Assembly (NCBI RefSeq): GCF_030264295.1
Contig: NZ_CP127173.1
Coordinates: 8,997,501-9,061,500, forward strand
DNA: 64,000 nt
Reading direction: 5' to 3'
From: Amycolatopsis nalaikhensis
GTDB taxonomy: Bacteria; Actinomycetota; Actinomycetes; Mycobacteriales; Pseudonocardiaceae
How positions within the stretch are numbered: position 1 is the first letter of the stretch; each line of letters starts with the position of its first letter. The translations under genes and the position numbers were made by a program. The notes beneath the pieces were generated by a model that saw only the letters and a program-made list of their open reading frames with translations, did no database searches and was not told the origin of the DNA. Positions 51,311 to 59,351 of the stretch are shown here, in pieces.

Positions 51311-52054
51311 ATGGGAACGGCCAGCGAAGACCAGCCGGACGCCGTGCTGCTCGCCGCCATCCGCGACGGCGACCTCGCCGCGGGCGGCGTCCTGTTCCGC
51401 CGCCACGCCGAGCCGCTGCTCCGGACGGCGTCGGCCTGGGCGAGCCAGCCGGCCGAACGCGACGACCTGGTCGCCGAGACGTTCGCCCGCGTGCTGGCGG
51501 TCGTCCGCGCGGGCGGCGGTCCGCGGGAGGACCTGCGGCCGTACCTCGTGGTGACGATGCGGAACCTGGTGGCCCGCTGGGGAAAGCAGGGCAGCCGTCT
51601 CGAGCTGTGCGAAACGGTGCCCGAGACGGCCGCGCGCGGCGCCGACGAGCTGGCCCTGCACCGGTCGAACACGAAGCTGGTGTGGTCGGCGTACTGCACG
51701 CTGCCCGGCCGCTGGCGGACGGTGCTCTGGCGGACCGAAGCCGAGGGCGACACGCCGACGCAGGTGGCACCGCTGCTCGGGCTGTCGCCGAACAGCGCAG
51801 CGGCGTTGGCGATGCGGGCGCGCGAGGGCCTGCGGCAGGCGTACCTGCAGGTCCAGGTGCCCGACGCGGAGGAGCCGGTGTGCCGCGAGCCGCGCCGCCG
51901 CATGGGGGCGTGGGTCCGCGGGGCGCTGTCACCGAGGCGGGCGAGCGCGGTGGCGGCGCACATCGCGGGCTGCGGCCCGTGCCGGACCGTGGCGACGGGT
52001 TTGGACGAGGCGAACCGCGAACTGCCAGGCTCGGCGGCCCGCCTCACGGGCTAG
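51311..52054 (+). CDS. ECF-type sigma factor with C-terminal zinc-binding HxxxCxxC motif
   Basis: A 247-residue sigma-70-family factor. Region 2 (about 25-85): LFRRHAEPLLRTASAWASQPAERDDLVAETFARVL. Region 4 (about 130-180): LPGRWRTVLWRTEAEGDTPTQVAPLLGLSPNSAAALAMRAREGL. Unusually, about 65 residues follow region 4, ending with AAHIAGCGPCRTVATGL. This is the HxxxCxxC zinc motif normally found in a separate zf-HC2 anti-sigma factor, here on the sigma itself. No anti-sigma gene adjoins. It could be an intramolecular, redox- or zinc-sensitive brake. ATG 51311 has GGAGAG upstream. TetR (divergent) may control transcription. Confidence 0.85.
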   Translation: MGTASEDQPDAVLLAAIRDGDLAAGGVLFRRHAEPLLRTASAWASQPAERDDLVAETFARVLAVVRAGGGPREDLRPYLVVTMRNLVARWGKQGSRLELCETVPETAARGADELALHRSNTKLVWSAYCTLPGRWRTVLWRTEAEGDTPTQVAPLLGLSPNSAAALAMRAREGLRQAYLQVQVPDAEEPVCREPRRRMGAWVRGALSPRRASAVAAHIAGCGPCRTVATGLDEANRELPGSAARLTG

Positions 52055-52069
52055 GCCCTGCACAGCCCG

Positions 52070-52156
52070 AGCGCCCCAAGGTGGCCTTGGTTGCGTCAGA
52101 CGCACCGAAGGCCGCCTTGGGTGCGTGGGACGCACCGAAGGCCGCCTTGGGGCGCT
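52070..52156. repeat. 87-bp intergenic hairpin element, family B, copy 2
   Basis: The same length and terminal repeats (AGCGCCCCAA / TTGGGGCGCT) as at 32208-32294, with internal AAGGCCGCCTTGGGTGCGT-type units. It starts 16 bases after the sigma factor stop and is followed, 17 bases on, by a family A element. Confidence 0.8.
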
Positions 52157-52172
52157 GGCCCGCGGCCCCGGT

Positions 52173-52255
52173 GGGCTGAAGGGTCCTTTCCTCGCATCAC
52201 ATGCGGGGAAAGGACCCTTCAGCGCATCTCATGCGACGAACGTCCCCTTCAGCCC
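52173..52255. repeat. 83-bp intergenic hairpin element, family A, copy 3
   Basis: An 83-base unit as at 1614, with GGGCTGAAGGG on the left and GTCCCCTTCAGCCC on the right; internal arms GGGTCCTTTCC / GGAAAGGACCC carry a compensatory change against copies 1 and 2 (GGGGACTTTC / GAAAGTCCCC). The right end supplies the TGA stop of the convergent methyltransferase gene (52249-52251). Flanking CCCGG/CCGGG bases extend the stem. Confidence 0.8.
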
Positions 52256-53076
52256 ACCCGGGGCTTGCGGGCCACTCCGCCCACCGCCGTGCGGACCTCC
52301 GCGCCCGGGTCCTGCGCCGCGTCCGGGTGCCACTGGCCCACCGGGACCAGGCCCGGCTCCACCAGCTCGAAGTCGCCGAAGAACGCCTGGATCTCCTCGT
52401 GCGTCCGCAGCACCCCCGGCGTGCTCGACTGCTTGCTCACGTTCTCCAGCCGCCGCAGCTGGCTCTGCTCGCCGTCCGCCACGTCCGAATGCGACAGGTG
52501 CGAAAGGACGTACAACGACTCCGGTGGCAGCAACGCCCGGTAGTCGCGGATCGCCTCGCGCACGCCCGTCGGGTCCGGGAGGAAGTGCAGCACCGCCACC
52601 GTCAGCAGCGCGATCGGGCGGCCCGGGTCGAGGATCCCCGTTTCCATCGCCGCCTCCCACACCCGCTCGGCGTCGCACAGGTCGGCGTGGAGGACCGCGT
52701 GCCGCTCCAGGTCGCCCGTCTCCTCCAGGAGGATCCGGGAGTGCGCCACCGCCACCGGCTCGATGTCGACGTACACGCAGCGGCTCTCGTCGTCGATGTC
52801 GTCGGCGACCTCGTGGACGTTGCCCATCGTCGGGACGCCCGAGCCGAGGTCGAGGAACTGGTTGACGCCGTTCGCCAGGCAGTACCGCACCGCCCGGCCG
52901 AGGAAGTCGCGGTTCGCCCGGACCGCGACGCGCAGCTGCGGGTACGCCTTGAGGGCCTGCTCGCCGTACTCGCGGTCGATGGCCCAGTTCGCCGTCCCGC
53001 CGAGGGCCCAGTCGTAGGTGCGGGCGGCGTTCGGCCGCTCGAGGTCGATCTCCGCGGGCAGGTGCTGCTGGTCCAT
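52249..53076 (-). CDS. SAM-dependent methyltransferase, DUF574 (PF04672) family
   Basis: A 275-residue methyltransferase of an actinomycete-specific family: RPNAARTYDWALGGTANWAIDREYGE at the N-terminus (family signature), SAM site QFLDLGSGVPTMGNVHEVA, VYVDIEPVAVAHS, and LLTVAVLHFLPD. Substrates are not known; many copies occur per genome. ATG 53076 has GAGGAGAA upstream. The last codons (Val-Gly-stop) lie in a hairpin element. Confidence 0.9.
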   Translation of the reverse strand: MDQQHLPAEIDLERPNAARTYDWALGGTANWAIDREYGEQALKAYPQLRVAVRANRDFLGRAVRYCLANGVNQFLDLGSGVPTMGNVHEVADDIDDESRCVYVDIEPVAVAHSRILLEETGDLERHAVLHADLCDAERVWEAAMETGILDPGRPIALLTVAVLHFLPDPTGVREAIRDYRALLPPESLYVLSHLSHSDVADGEQSQLRRLENVSKQSSTPGVLRTHEEIQAFFGDFELVEPGLVPVGQWHPDAAQDPGAEVRTAVGGVARKPRVG

Positions 53077-53189
53077 GGTCTTCTCCTCGCCGGACGTCGG
53101 GGCAGTATCGCACCACCCGGGCGGTTCGCGAAGGTTGCCGGGACCCCGGTCCGCCGGGTTACCGTGAAGCCACGGCCCAGGAGGTGGCG

Positions 53190-54368
53190 GTGGACGAAGG
53201 AGTCTGCGCGGTCCGGCCCGGCACGGACGTCGCCGGGCACGCCCGGCTGCTCGCGGGCATCCACGACGCCGTCCTCGCCGGGCGGCCGCCCGCGTCCGCG
53301 CCCCGGCTGCTGGTCGAACGCTCGTGGCGGCGCGTCGCCGCGCAGGGCGTCGACCCCGACCGGCCGCCCGCGCCCGACCCGGTCGGCGTCGCCGAGGTCG
53401 AACGGCGGCGGACCACCTGCCGCCTCCGCGAAGTCCTCCCCGAACTCCGGGGCGCGCTGACGTCGGTGGCCGAGGACGCGCTGCACCTGATGGTGGTCAC
53501 CGACGCGGACGGCGTCGTGTTGTGGCGCGAAGGCGCGCGCCGGGTCCGCCACCGCGCCGACTCGCTCGGCTTCACCGAAGGCGCCACCTGGTCGGAGCCG
53601 GCGATCGGCAGCAACGCGATCGGCACCGCGCTCGCCGAGGCGGCGCCGGTGCAGATGTTCGCGGCCGAGCACTTCGTGCGGTCCCACCACACCTGGACCT
53701 GCACCGCCTACCCCGTGCACGACCCGCGCTCGGGTGAGCTGCTCGGGATCGTCGACGTCAGCGGCCCGGCCGAGACCGTCCACCCGATGACCGTCGCCCT
53801 GGTCGGGACGTCGGTGCGGCTCGCCGAAGCCGTCCTGTGGCAGCGGCACGAAACCCGGCTGGAGGCGCTGCGGCAGATCTCCGGGTCGCTCCTTTCCGGC
53901 GTCGGGGCCGGGCTCGTCGTCGACGACCACGGCTGGGTCGCCGCCCAGAGCGGGGTCACCGGGATCGACCGGGTGGCCGCGCCGCGCCAGGGTGTCCCGG
54001 TGGCGGTGCGCGGCGTCGGCGCGTGCGAGCCCGAGCCGGTGCCCGGCGGCTGGCTGCTGCGCCCGAGCCGCCGCGAAAACCTGCGGCTCATCCTCGAAAC
54101 CGACCCGCCGCGCGCGATCGTCGAAGGCTCGGTGCGGTGGACGCACCCGCTCGGCAGGCGGCAGGCGGACCTGCTGCGGCTCATCGCCACCGCCGGGCCG
54201 GCGGGCGTGTCGGCCGCGCAGCTGTCGGAGACGCTCTACGGCGACCGCACGCACCTGGTGACCGTGCGCGCCGAGCTGTCGCGGCTGCGCAAGCTGGTCG
54301 GCGGGCTGCTGCTCGCCCGCCCGTACCGGATCGCGCCCGGCGTCGACGTCGTGCTGATGCAACCTTGA
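53190..54368 (+). CDS. GAF-domain transcriptional regulator (AcoR-like without AAA+ domain)
   Basis: A 392-residue protein. The N-terminal region (about 25-80; RLLVERSWRRVAAQGVDPDRP) and GAF domain (about 90-210; TDADGVVLWREGARRVRHRADSLGFTEGATWSEPAIGSNAIGTAL and VRSHHTWTCTAYPVHDPRSGELLGIVDVSG) are as in AcoR-type activators. The sigma-54 AAA+ domain is missing. A C-terminal winged-helix-like segment (RQADLLRLIATAGPAGVSAAQLSETLYGDRTHLVTVRAELSRLRKLV) should bind DNA. In actinomycetes these proteins commonly regulate monooxygenase or dehydrogenase genes, here the flavin monooxygenase 90 bases downstream. GTG 53190 follows AGGAGG. Confidence 0.85.
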   Translation: MDEGVCAVRPGTDVAGHARLLAGIHDAVLAGRPPASAPRLLVERSWRRVAAQGVDPDRPPAPDPVGVAEVERRRTTCRLREVLPELRGALTSVAEDALHLMVVTDADGVVLWREGARRVRHRADSLGFTEGATWSEPAIGSNAIGTALAEAAPVQMFAAEHFVRSHHTWTCTAYPVHDPRSGELLGIVDVSGPAETVHPMTVALVGTSVRLAEAVLWQRHETRLEALRQISGSLLSGVGAGLVVDDHGWVAAQSGVTGIDRVAAPRQGVPVAVRGVGACEPEPVPGGWLLRPSRRENLRLILETDPPRAIVEGSVRWTHPLGRRQADLLRLIATAGPAGVSAAQLSETLYGDRTHLVTVRAELSRLRKLVGGLLLARPYRIAPGVDVVLMQP

Positions 54369-54458
54369 GGCAACCCTTACGCGGGCCGTAGCCGGTGGCG
54401 GAAGCTGCGCTCAACGCGCCGCCGACGATGACGGTGCCCGAGACGGGGAGGTCCGCTC

Positions 54459-56273
54459 ATGACCCAGACCCTCGAACCGGCCGCGGCCGTCGGTGCCCGG
54501 CAGCGCGTCGACGGCTGGCTCGCCGACTTCGAGGCCGCGCTCGCGGCCCGCGACGCCGACCGGGCCGCCGCCCTCTTCGCCACGACGTCGTTCTGGCGGG
54601 ACCTCGTCGCGTTCACCTGGAACCTCAAGACGGTCGAAAACCGCGACGGCGTCAAGGATCTGCTGCTGGCCACGATGGACAGCACCGACGCGAGCGGGTT
54701 CCACGCCACCGAGGAGCCGACCGAGAGCGACGGCGTCGTCGAGGCGTGGATCGCCTTCGAGACGGCCGTGGGCCGGGGCCGCGGCCACCTGCGGCTCACC
54801 GACGAAGGCGCGTTCACGCTGCTGACCACCCTGCACGAGCTGAAGGGCCACGAAGAGCCGCTCGGCACGGCCCGGCCGATGGGCGCCGAGCACGGCGTGC
54901 GCCCCGACCGCGTTACCTGGGCCGAGGCGCGGCGGGCGGAAGCGGAAGAACTGGGCACGACGCGGCAGCCGTACGTCGTCGTCATCGGCGGCGGGCAGGG
55001 CGGCATCGCGCTCGGCGCGCGGCTGCGCCAACTCGGCGTGCCGCACGTGGTCGTCGACCGGTACGCGCGGCCGGGCGACCAGTGGCGCGGCCGCTACAAG
55101 TCGCTGTGCCTGCACGACCCGGTCTGGTACGACCACCTGCCCTACCTGGACTTCCCGCGCAACTGGCCGGTGTTCGCGCCCAAGGACAAGATCGCCGACT
55201 GGCTGGAGATGTACACGAAGGTCATGGAGGTGAACTACTGGTCGTCGACGACCTGCAAGAAGGCCTCCTACGACGAGGAAGCCAAGGAGTGGACCGTCGT
55301 CCTCGACCGCGACGGCGAAGAAGTCGTGCTCAAGCCGAAGCAGCTGGTGCTCGCGACCGGCATGTCGGGGAAGCCGAACATCCCGGTGCTGCCCGGCCAG
55401 GACCGCTTCCGCGGCGACCAGCACCACAGCTCCCAGCACCCCGGCCCGGACGCCTACCGCGGCAAGAAGGCCGTCGTCATCGGGTCGAACAACTCGGCGT
55501 TCGACATCTGCGGCGCGCTCTGGGAGACCGGCGCCGACGTCACCATGGTCCAGCGCAGCTCGACGCACATCGTCAAGTCCGACTCCCTGATGGACCTCGG
55601 CCTCGGCGACCTCTACTCCGAGCGCGCCCTCGCCGCCGGGATGACGACGCAGAAGGCGGACCTCACGTTCGCCTCCCTCCCCTACCGGATCATGCACACC
55701 TTCCAGCAGCCGGTGTACGCGGCGATCAAGGAACGCGACCAGGAGTTCTACGACCGCCTCGAAGCGGCGGGCTTCCGCCACGACTGGGGCGACGACGACT
55801 CGGGCCTGTTCATGAAGTACCTGCGCCGCGGCTCGGGCTACTACATCGACGTCGGCGCGGCGGACCTGGTGGCCAACGGCGACGTGAAGCTCGCGCACGG
55901 CCAGGTCACCGAGCTGACCGAGACGTCGGTGGTCCTCGACGACGGCACGGAGCTGGAGGCCGACCTGGTCGTCTACGCGACGGGCTACGGCTCGATGAAC
56001 GGCTGGGCCGCCGACCTGATCAGCCAGGAGGTCGCGGACAAGGTCGGCAAGGTGTGGGGCCTCGGCTCGGACACGACGAAGGACCCGGGCCCGTGGGAGG
56101 GCGAGCAGCGGAACATGTGGAAGCCGACCCGGCAGGAAGGGCTGTGGTTCCACGGCGGGAACCTGCACCAGTCCCGGCACTATTCGCTCTACCTGGCCCT
56201 GCAGCTCAAGGCCCGCGCGGAAGGCATCCCGACGCCCGTGTACGGGCTGCAGGAGGTCCACCACCTGTCCTAG
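54459..56273 (+). CDS. flavin-containing monooxygenase with N-terminal SnoaL/NTF2-like domain
   Basis: A 604-residue protein. Residues about 15-130 form an NTF2/SnoaL-like domain (DFEAALAARDADRAAALFATTSFWRDLVAF). From about 165 on it is a class B flavin monooxygenase: FAD site YVVVIGGGQGGIALGARLRQLG, GRYKSLCLHDPVWYDHLPYLDFP, ATGMSGKP, NADPH site KKAVVIGSNNSAFDICGALWE, and VYATGYGSM near the end. Such enzymes add oxygen to ketones, amines or sulfides. GGGGAGG precedes ATG 54459. It follows the GAF regulator and overlaps the convergent fadE33 gene by four bases. Confidence 0.88.
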   Translation: MTQTLEPAAAVGARQRVDGWLADFEAALAARDADRAAALFATTSFWRDLVAFTWNLKTVENRDGVKDLLLATMDSTDASGFHATEEPTESDGVVEAWIAFETAVGRGRGHLRLTDEGAFTLLTTLHELKGHEEPLGTARPMGAEHGVRPDRVTWAEARRAEAEELGTTRQPYVVVIGGGQGGIALGARLRQLGVPHVVVDRYARPGDQWRGRYKSLCLHDPVWYDHLPYLDFPRNWPVFAPKDKIADWLEMYTKVMEVNYWSSTTCKKASYDEEAKEWTVVLDRDGEEVVLKPKQLVLATGMSGKPNIPVLPGQDRFRGDQHHSSQHPGPDAYRGKKAVVIGSNNSAFDICGALWETGADVTMVQRSSTHIVKSDSLMDLGLGDLYSERALAAGMTTQKADLTFASLPYRIMHTFQQPVYAAIKERDQEFYDRLEAAGFRHDWGDDDSGLFMKYLRRGSGYYIDVGAADLVANGDVKLAHGQVTELTETSVVLDDGTELEADLVVYATGYGSMNGWAADLISQEVADKVGKVWGLGSDTTKDPGPWEGEQRNMWKPTRQEGLWFHGGNLHQSRHYSLYLALQLKARAEGIPTPVYGLQEVHHLS

Positions 56274-57319
56274 CCGCCGGACGCGGCCACGGGATCGCCG
56301 AAGAGGAGGGCGGTCCCGTGGGCGCGTTTGAAGTACAGGTGCGCGTCGTGCTCCCAGGTGATCGCGATGCCGCCGTGCAGCTGGACCATCTCCGCCGCCG
56401 CGTGCGAGAACGCCTCACCGCACACGACTTCCGCCGTCGTGACCGCTTCGGCATCACCGTCCACAATGGCCGCGTACAACGCGGACCGGGCGGCTTCGAC
56501 CAGGACGTGCACGTCGGCCATGCGGTGCTTCAGCGCCTGGAACGAGCCGATCGGACGGCCGAACTGGTGGCGCTGCTTCGTGTACTCCACCGTCAGTTCC
56601 AGCGCGCGGGCCGCGGCGCCGACCTGTTCGGCCGCGACCGCCGTCACCGCCGTGTCCCGCAGGCGGCGCAGCGGCCGCTCGTAGCCCTCGGTGTCGAGCC
56701 GTCGCGCCGGGACCGACGCGAACTCCACCACCGCCAGCCGCCGGGTCGGGTCCAGGCTGGTGACCCGGTAGCGGCGGACCGCGTCGACCGGTACTTCGAA
56801 CAGGCCGACGCCGTCGGCCGTGCGGGCCACCGCGAGCAGGACGTCCGCGAGGTCGCCGTCGAGGACGTAGTGCGCGCGGCCGTCGAGCCCGGTGTCCGAC
56901 GCGGTCAGCGCCGGTGTCCACTGTCCGTCCACTCCGGACCAGGCCAGGGCGGCGATGCTCGTGCCCGCCGCGATGCCCGGCAACAGCCGTTCGCAGGCTT
57001 CGTCGTTGCCGGTGCGGAGCAGCGCTTCGCCGCACAGCACCGCTGAGCCCAGCATCGGTGCGGGCGTCAGCGTGCGGCCGAGTTCCTGCAGGACGACGCA
57101 CGCTTCGGCGAGCCCCGCGCCTGCGCCGCCGTAGTGCTCCGGGATGGCGAGGGCGGCGACGCCGATCTGTTCGCACAACGTCGACCACAGCTTGTCGTCG
57201 TACCCCAGCGGCGAGTCCATCGCGGCCCGCACCGCTTCCGGCCCCGACCGCCGGGTCAGCAACGCCCGCACGGCTTCGCGCAGGGCTTGGGCTTCCTCGG
57301 TCTCCATCGGGTCGGTCAT
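56270..57319 (-). CDS. ipdE2: FadE33/IpdE2, acyl-CoA dehydrogenase subunit for HIP catabolism
   Basis: A 349-residue acyl-CoA dehydrogenase-like protein: EQIGVAALAIPEHYGGAGAGLAEACVVLQELGR, then QRHQFGRPIGSFQALKHRMADVHVLVEAARSALY and VQLHGGIAITWEHDAHLYFKRAHG. In mycobacteria IpdE2 (FadE33) is the beta subunit that joins IpdE1 (FadE30) in an alpha2-beta2 enzyme dehydrogenating 5OH-HIP-CoA. Here ipdE1 is in the divergent operon, as in mycobacteria. ATG 57319 overlaps the fadE32 stop. Last gene of the fadD3 operon. Assignment rests on gene order and subfamily look. Confidence 0.78.
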   Translation of the reverse strand: MTDPMETEEAQALREAVRALLTRRSGPEAVRAAMDSPLGYDDKLWSTLCEQIGVAALAIPEHYGGAGAGLAEACVVLQELGRTLTPAPMLGSAVLCGEALLRTGNDEACERLLPGIAAGTSIAALAWSGVDGQWTPALTASDTGLDGRAHYVLDGDLADVLLAVARTADGVGLFEVPVDAVRRYRVTSLDPTRRLAVVEFASVPARRLDTEGYERPLRRLRDTAVTAVAAEQVGAAARALELTVEYTKQRHQFGRPIGSFQALKHRMADVHVLVEAARSALYAAIVDGDAEAVTTAEVVCGEAFSHAAAEMVQLHGGIAITWEHDAHLYFKRAHGTALLFGDPVAASGG

Positions 57320-58224
57320 CGCAGCACCCGCGCCCGGTGGAACGCCCCGGTGCCCCAGGCCCCGACCAGGGCCCGCACCTTCGTCAGCCGGAGTCCGAGG
57401 TCGTGCTCGGCGGTGTAGCCGATGGCGCCGTGCACCTGCAACGCGGTCCGCGCGGCGAGGTACGCCGCGTCCCCGGCCATGACCTTCGCCGCCGAGACAT
57501 CGCGGGTGATGGTTTCCCCGGCGACGGCCGCGCCGTACAGCAGCGGCCGGGCCAGCTCGAGCCGCGTCGCGACGTCGGCGAGGAGGTGCTTGATCGCCTG
57601 GTACTCGCCGATCGCGCGGCCGTACTGGCTGCGCTGCTTCGCGTAGGCGACCGACGCGTCGAGGAGCCATTGCCCCGCGCCGAGCAGCTGGGCGGCCACG
57701 GCCAGGACACCCATGTCGAACGCGGCCGCGTCGGCGACCGGGGTGCCGGGGACGCGGAACAGCCGCCGGGCCGGGTCGATCGAGCGGACCGGTTCGGGGT
57801 CCGCGGTCGTGACGTCCGCGCCGGTCAGGTCCAGGACCACTGCGGCGACGTCGGCGTCCAGGGCGAGGGGGACTTCCGGCGGCGCGACGACGGTGGCCAC
57901 GAGGTCACCTTCGGCGAGGGCGGCGCGCCGGTCGCCGGTCAGCAGCGCCGGGGCGACCGCCGCCGACTCGACGAGCGGGCCCGGGACGGCGTGGTAGCCC
58001 AGCGCCTCGAAGGCGACCACCAGGTCGACGGGACCGGCGCCAAGTTCCTCGTCCACGAGCAGCGCGAAGACGCCGAGGTCGGCGAGGGCGCGCCAGAGCT
58101 TGAGCCCGCGGTCGTGCTGCCCCACCGCCCAGGCCCGGGCAGCGGCCGCGGTGTCCGCACCGCCCAGCAGCTCGTGCAGCGTGGCGGAGAACTGCCGTTG
58201 CTCCGGCGAGAGCTGGAACTTCAT
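57316..58224 (-). CDS. fadE32: FadE32-like acyl-CoA dehydrogenase
   Basis: A 302-residue acyl-CoA dehydrogenase-like protein, shorter than the ~380 of typical enzymes: LADLGVFALLVDEELGAGPVDLVVAFEALGYHAVPGPLVES, KQRSQYGRAIGEYQAIKHLLADVATRLELARPLLY and QVHGAIGYTAEHDLGLRLTKVRAL. It appears beta-subunit-like and probably pairs with FadE31 in an alpha2-beta2 dehydrogenase for a later HIP intermediate (inference from paired genes). Start and stop both overlap neighbours by ATGA. Confidence 0.78.
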   Translation of the reverse strand: MKFQLSPEQRQFSATLHELLGGADTAAAARAWAVGQHDRGLKLWRALADLGVFALLVDEELGAGPVDLVVAFEALGYHAVPGPLVESAAVAPALLTGDRRAALAEGDLVATVVAPPEVPLALDADVAAVVLDLTGADVTTADPEPVRSIDPARRLFRVPGTPVADAAAFDMGVLAVAAQLLGAGQWLLDASVAYAKQRSQYGRAIGEYQAIKHLLADVATRLELARPLLYGAAVAGETITRDVSAAKVMAGDAAYLAARTALQVHGAIGYTAEHDLGLRLTKVRALVGAWGTGAFHRARVLR

Positions 58225-59351
58225 CGACGGGCCTCCCTCGGGAGCTTCAGCAGCCGCTCGGCGATCGTGTTCCGCTGGATCTGGTCGGTGCCGCCGTAGA
58301 TCGGCCCGGCGAGCGAGAACAGGTAGCCGTTCACCCACGCCTCGTCGGTCTCCGCCGCCGGGCCGAGGACGTCGAGCGCGGTCTCGTGCAGTTCGACGTC
58401 GAGGTGGGACCAGAAGAGCTTGTTGACGCTCGACTCCGGGCCCAGCTCGCCGCCCTCGGCCAGGCGGCTCACCGTGCCGAAGGTGTAGAGCTGGTAAGCC
58501 CGCGCGCCGATCCAGGCGTCGGCCACTCTGTCCCTTGTGGACTCGTCGGCGCCGTGCGACCGCCAGAGGCCGACCAGGCGATCGGCCGCGGCGAGGAACC
58601 GTCCGGGACTGCGCAACGAAAGCCCGCGCTCGTTGTTCGCCGTCGTCATCGCGACGCGCCAGCCCTGCCCGACCTCCCCGATCACGTCCTCGTCGGGCAC
58701 GAACACGTCGTCGAAGAAGATCTCCGCGAACCCCGGTTCGCCGTCGAGCTGCGGGATCGGCCGGACCGTCACGCCCTCCGCGCGCAGGTCGGCCATGAAG
58801 TACGTCAATCCGTGGTGCCGCTGGGCCGAAGGGTCGGTCCGGAACAGGCCGAACGCGCGATCGGCGAAGGCCGCGCGGGAACTCCACGTCTTCTGCCCCG
58901 ACAGCAGCCAGCCGCCGTCCGTGCGCACCGCCGTGCTGCGCAACGCCGCGATGTCGCTGCCCGCTTCGGGTTCCGACCACGCCTGCGCCCACACCTGCTC
59001 ACCGGTCGCCATCGCGGGCAGGATCCGGTCGCGCTGTTCCTGGGTGCCGTGGGCGAAGAGCGTCGGGCCGAGCATGAAGATGCCGTTCTGGCTCACCCGC
59101 CCGGGCGCGCCCGCCGCGTAGTACTCCTCCTCGAACAGCAGCCACTGCAGCATCGAGGCGTCCCGGCCGTGGTACTCGCGCGGCCACGACACGACCGACC
59201 ACCGCGCGTCGGCCAGCTCGGCCTCCCACTCGCGGTGCGCCGCGAAGCCCTCGGCCGTGTCCATCGACGGCAACGCCCGCACGTGCGAGGCCAGCCATTC
59301 GCGGGCCTCGTCGCGGAAGGCCGCGGACGCCTCGTCGATGTCGAGGTCCAT
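58221..59351 (-). CDS. fadE31: FadE31-like acyl-CoA dehydrogenase
   Basis: A 376-residue, full-length acyl-CoA dehydrogenase: SVVSWPREYHGRDASMLQWLLFEEEYYAAGAP, QAWSEPEAGSDIAALRSTA (flavin-binding), WSSRAAFADRAFGLFRT, and the C-terminal GPIYGGTDQIQRNTIAERLL. The full flavin and CoA sites suggest the alpha subunit. It lies in the order fadD3-(ECH)-fadE31-fadE32-fadE33, the KstR2-regulon arrangement of steroid-degrading actinobacteria. ATGA overlaps at both ends. Confidence 0.82.
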   Translation of the reverse strand: MDLDIDEASAAFRDEAREWLASHVRALPSMDTAEGFAAHREWEAELADARWSVVSWPREYHGRDASMLQWLLFEEEYYAAGAPGRVSQNGIFMLGPTLFAHGTQEQRDRILPAMATGEQVWAQAWSEPEAGSDIAALRSTAVRTDGGWLLSGQKTWSSRAAFADRAFGLFRTDPSAQRHHGLTYFMADLRAEGVTVRPIPQLDGEPGFAEIFFDDVFVPDEDVIGEVGQGWRVAMTTANNERGLSLRSPGRFLAAADRLVGLWRSHGADESTRDRVADAWIGARAYQLYTFGTVSRLAEGGELGPESSVNKLFWSHLDVELHETALDVLGPAAETDEAWVNGYLFSLAGPIYGGTDQIQRNTIAERLLKLPREARR

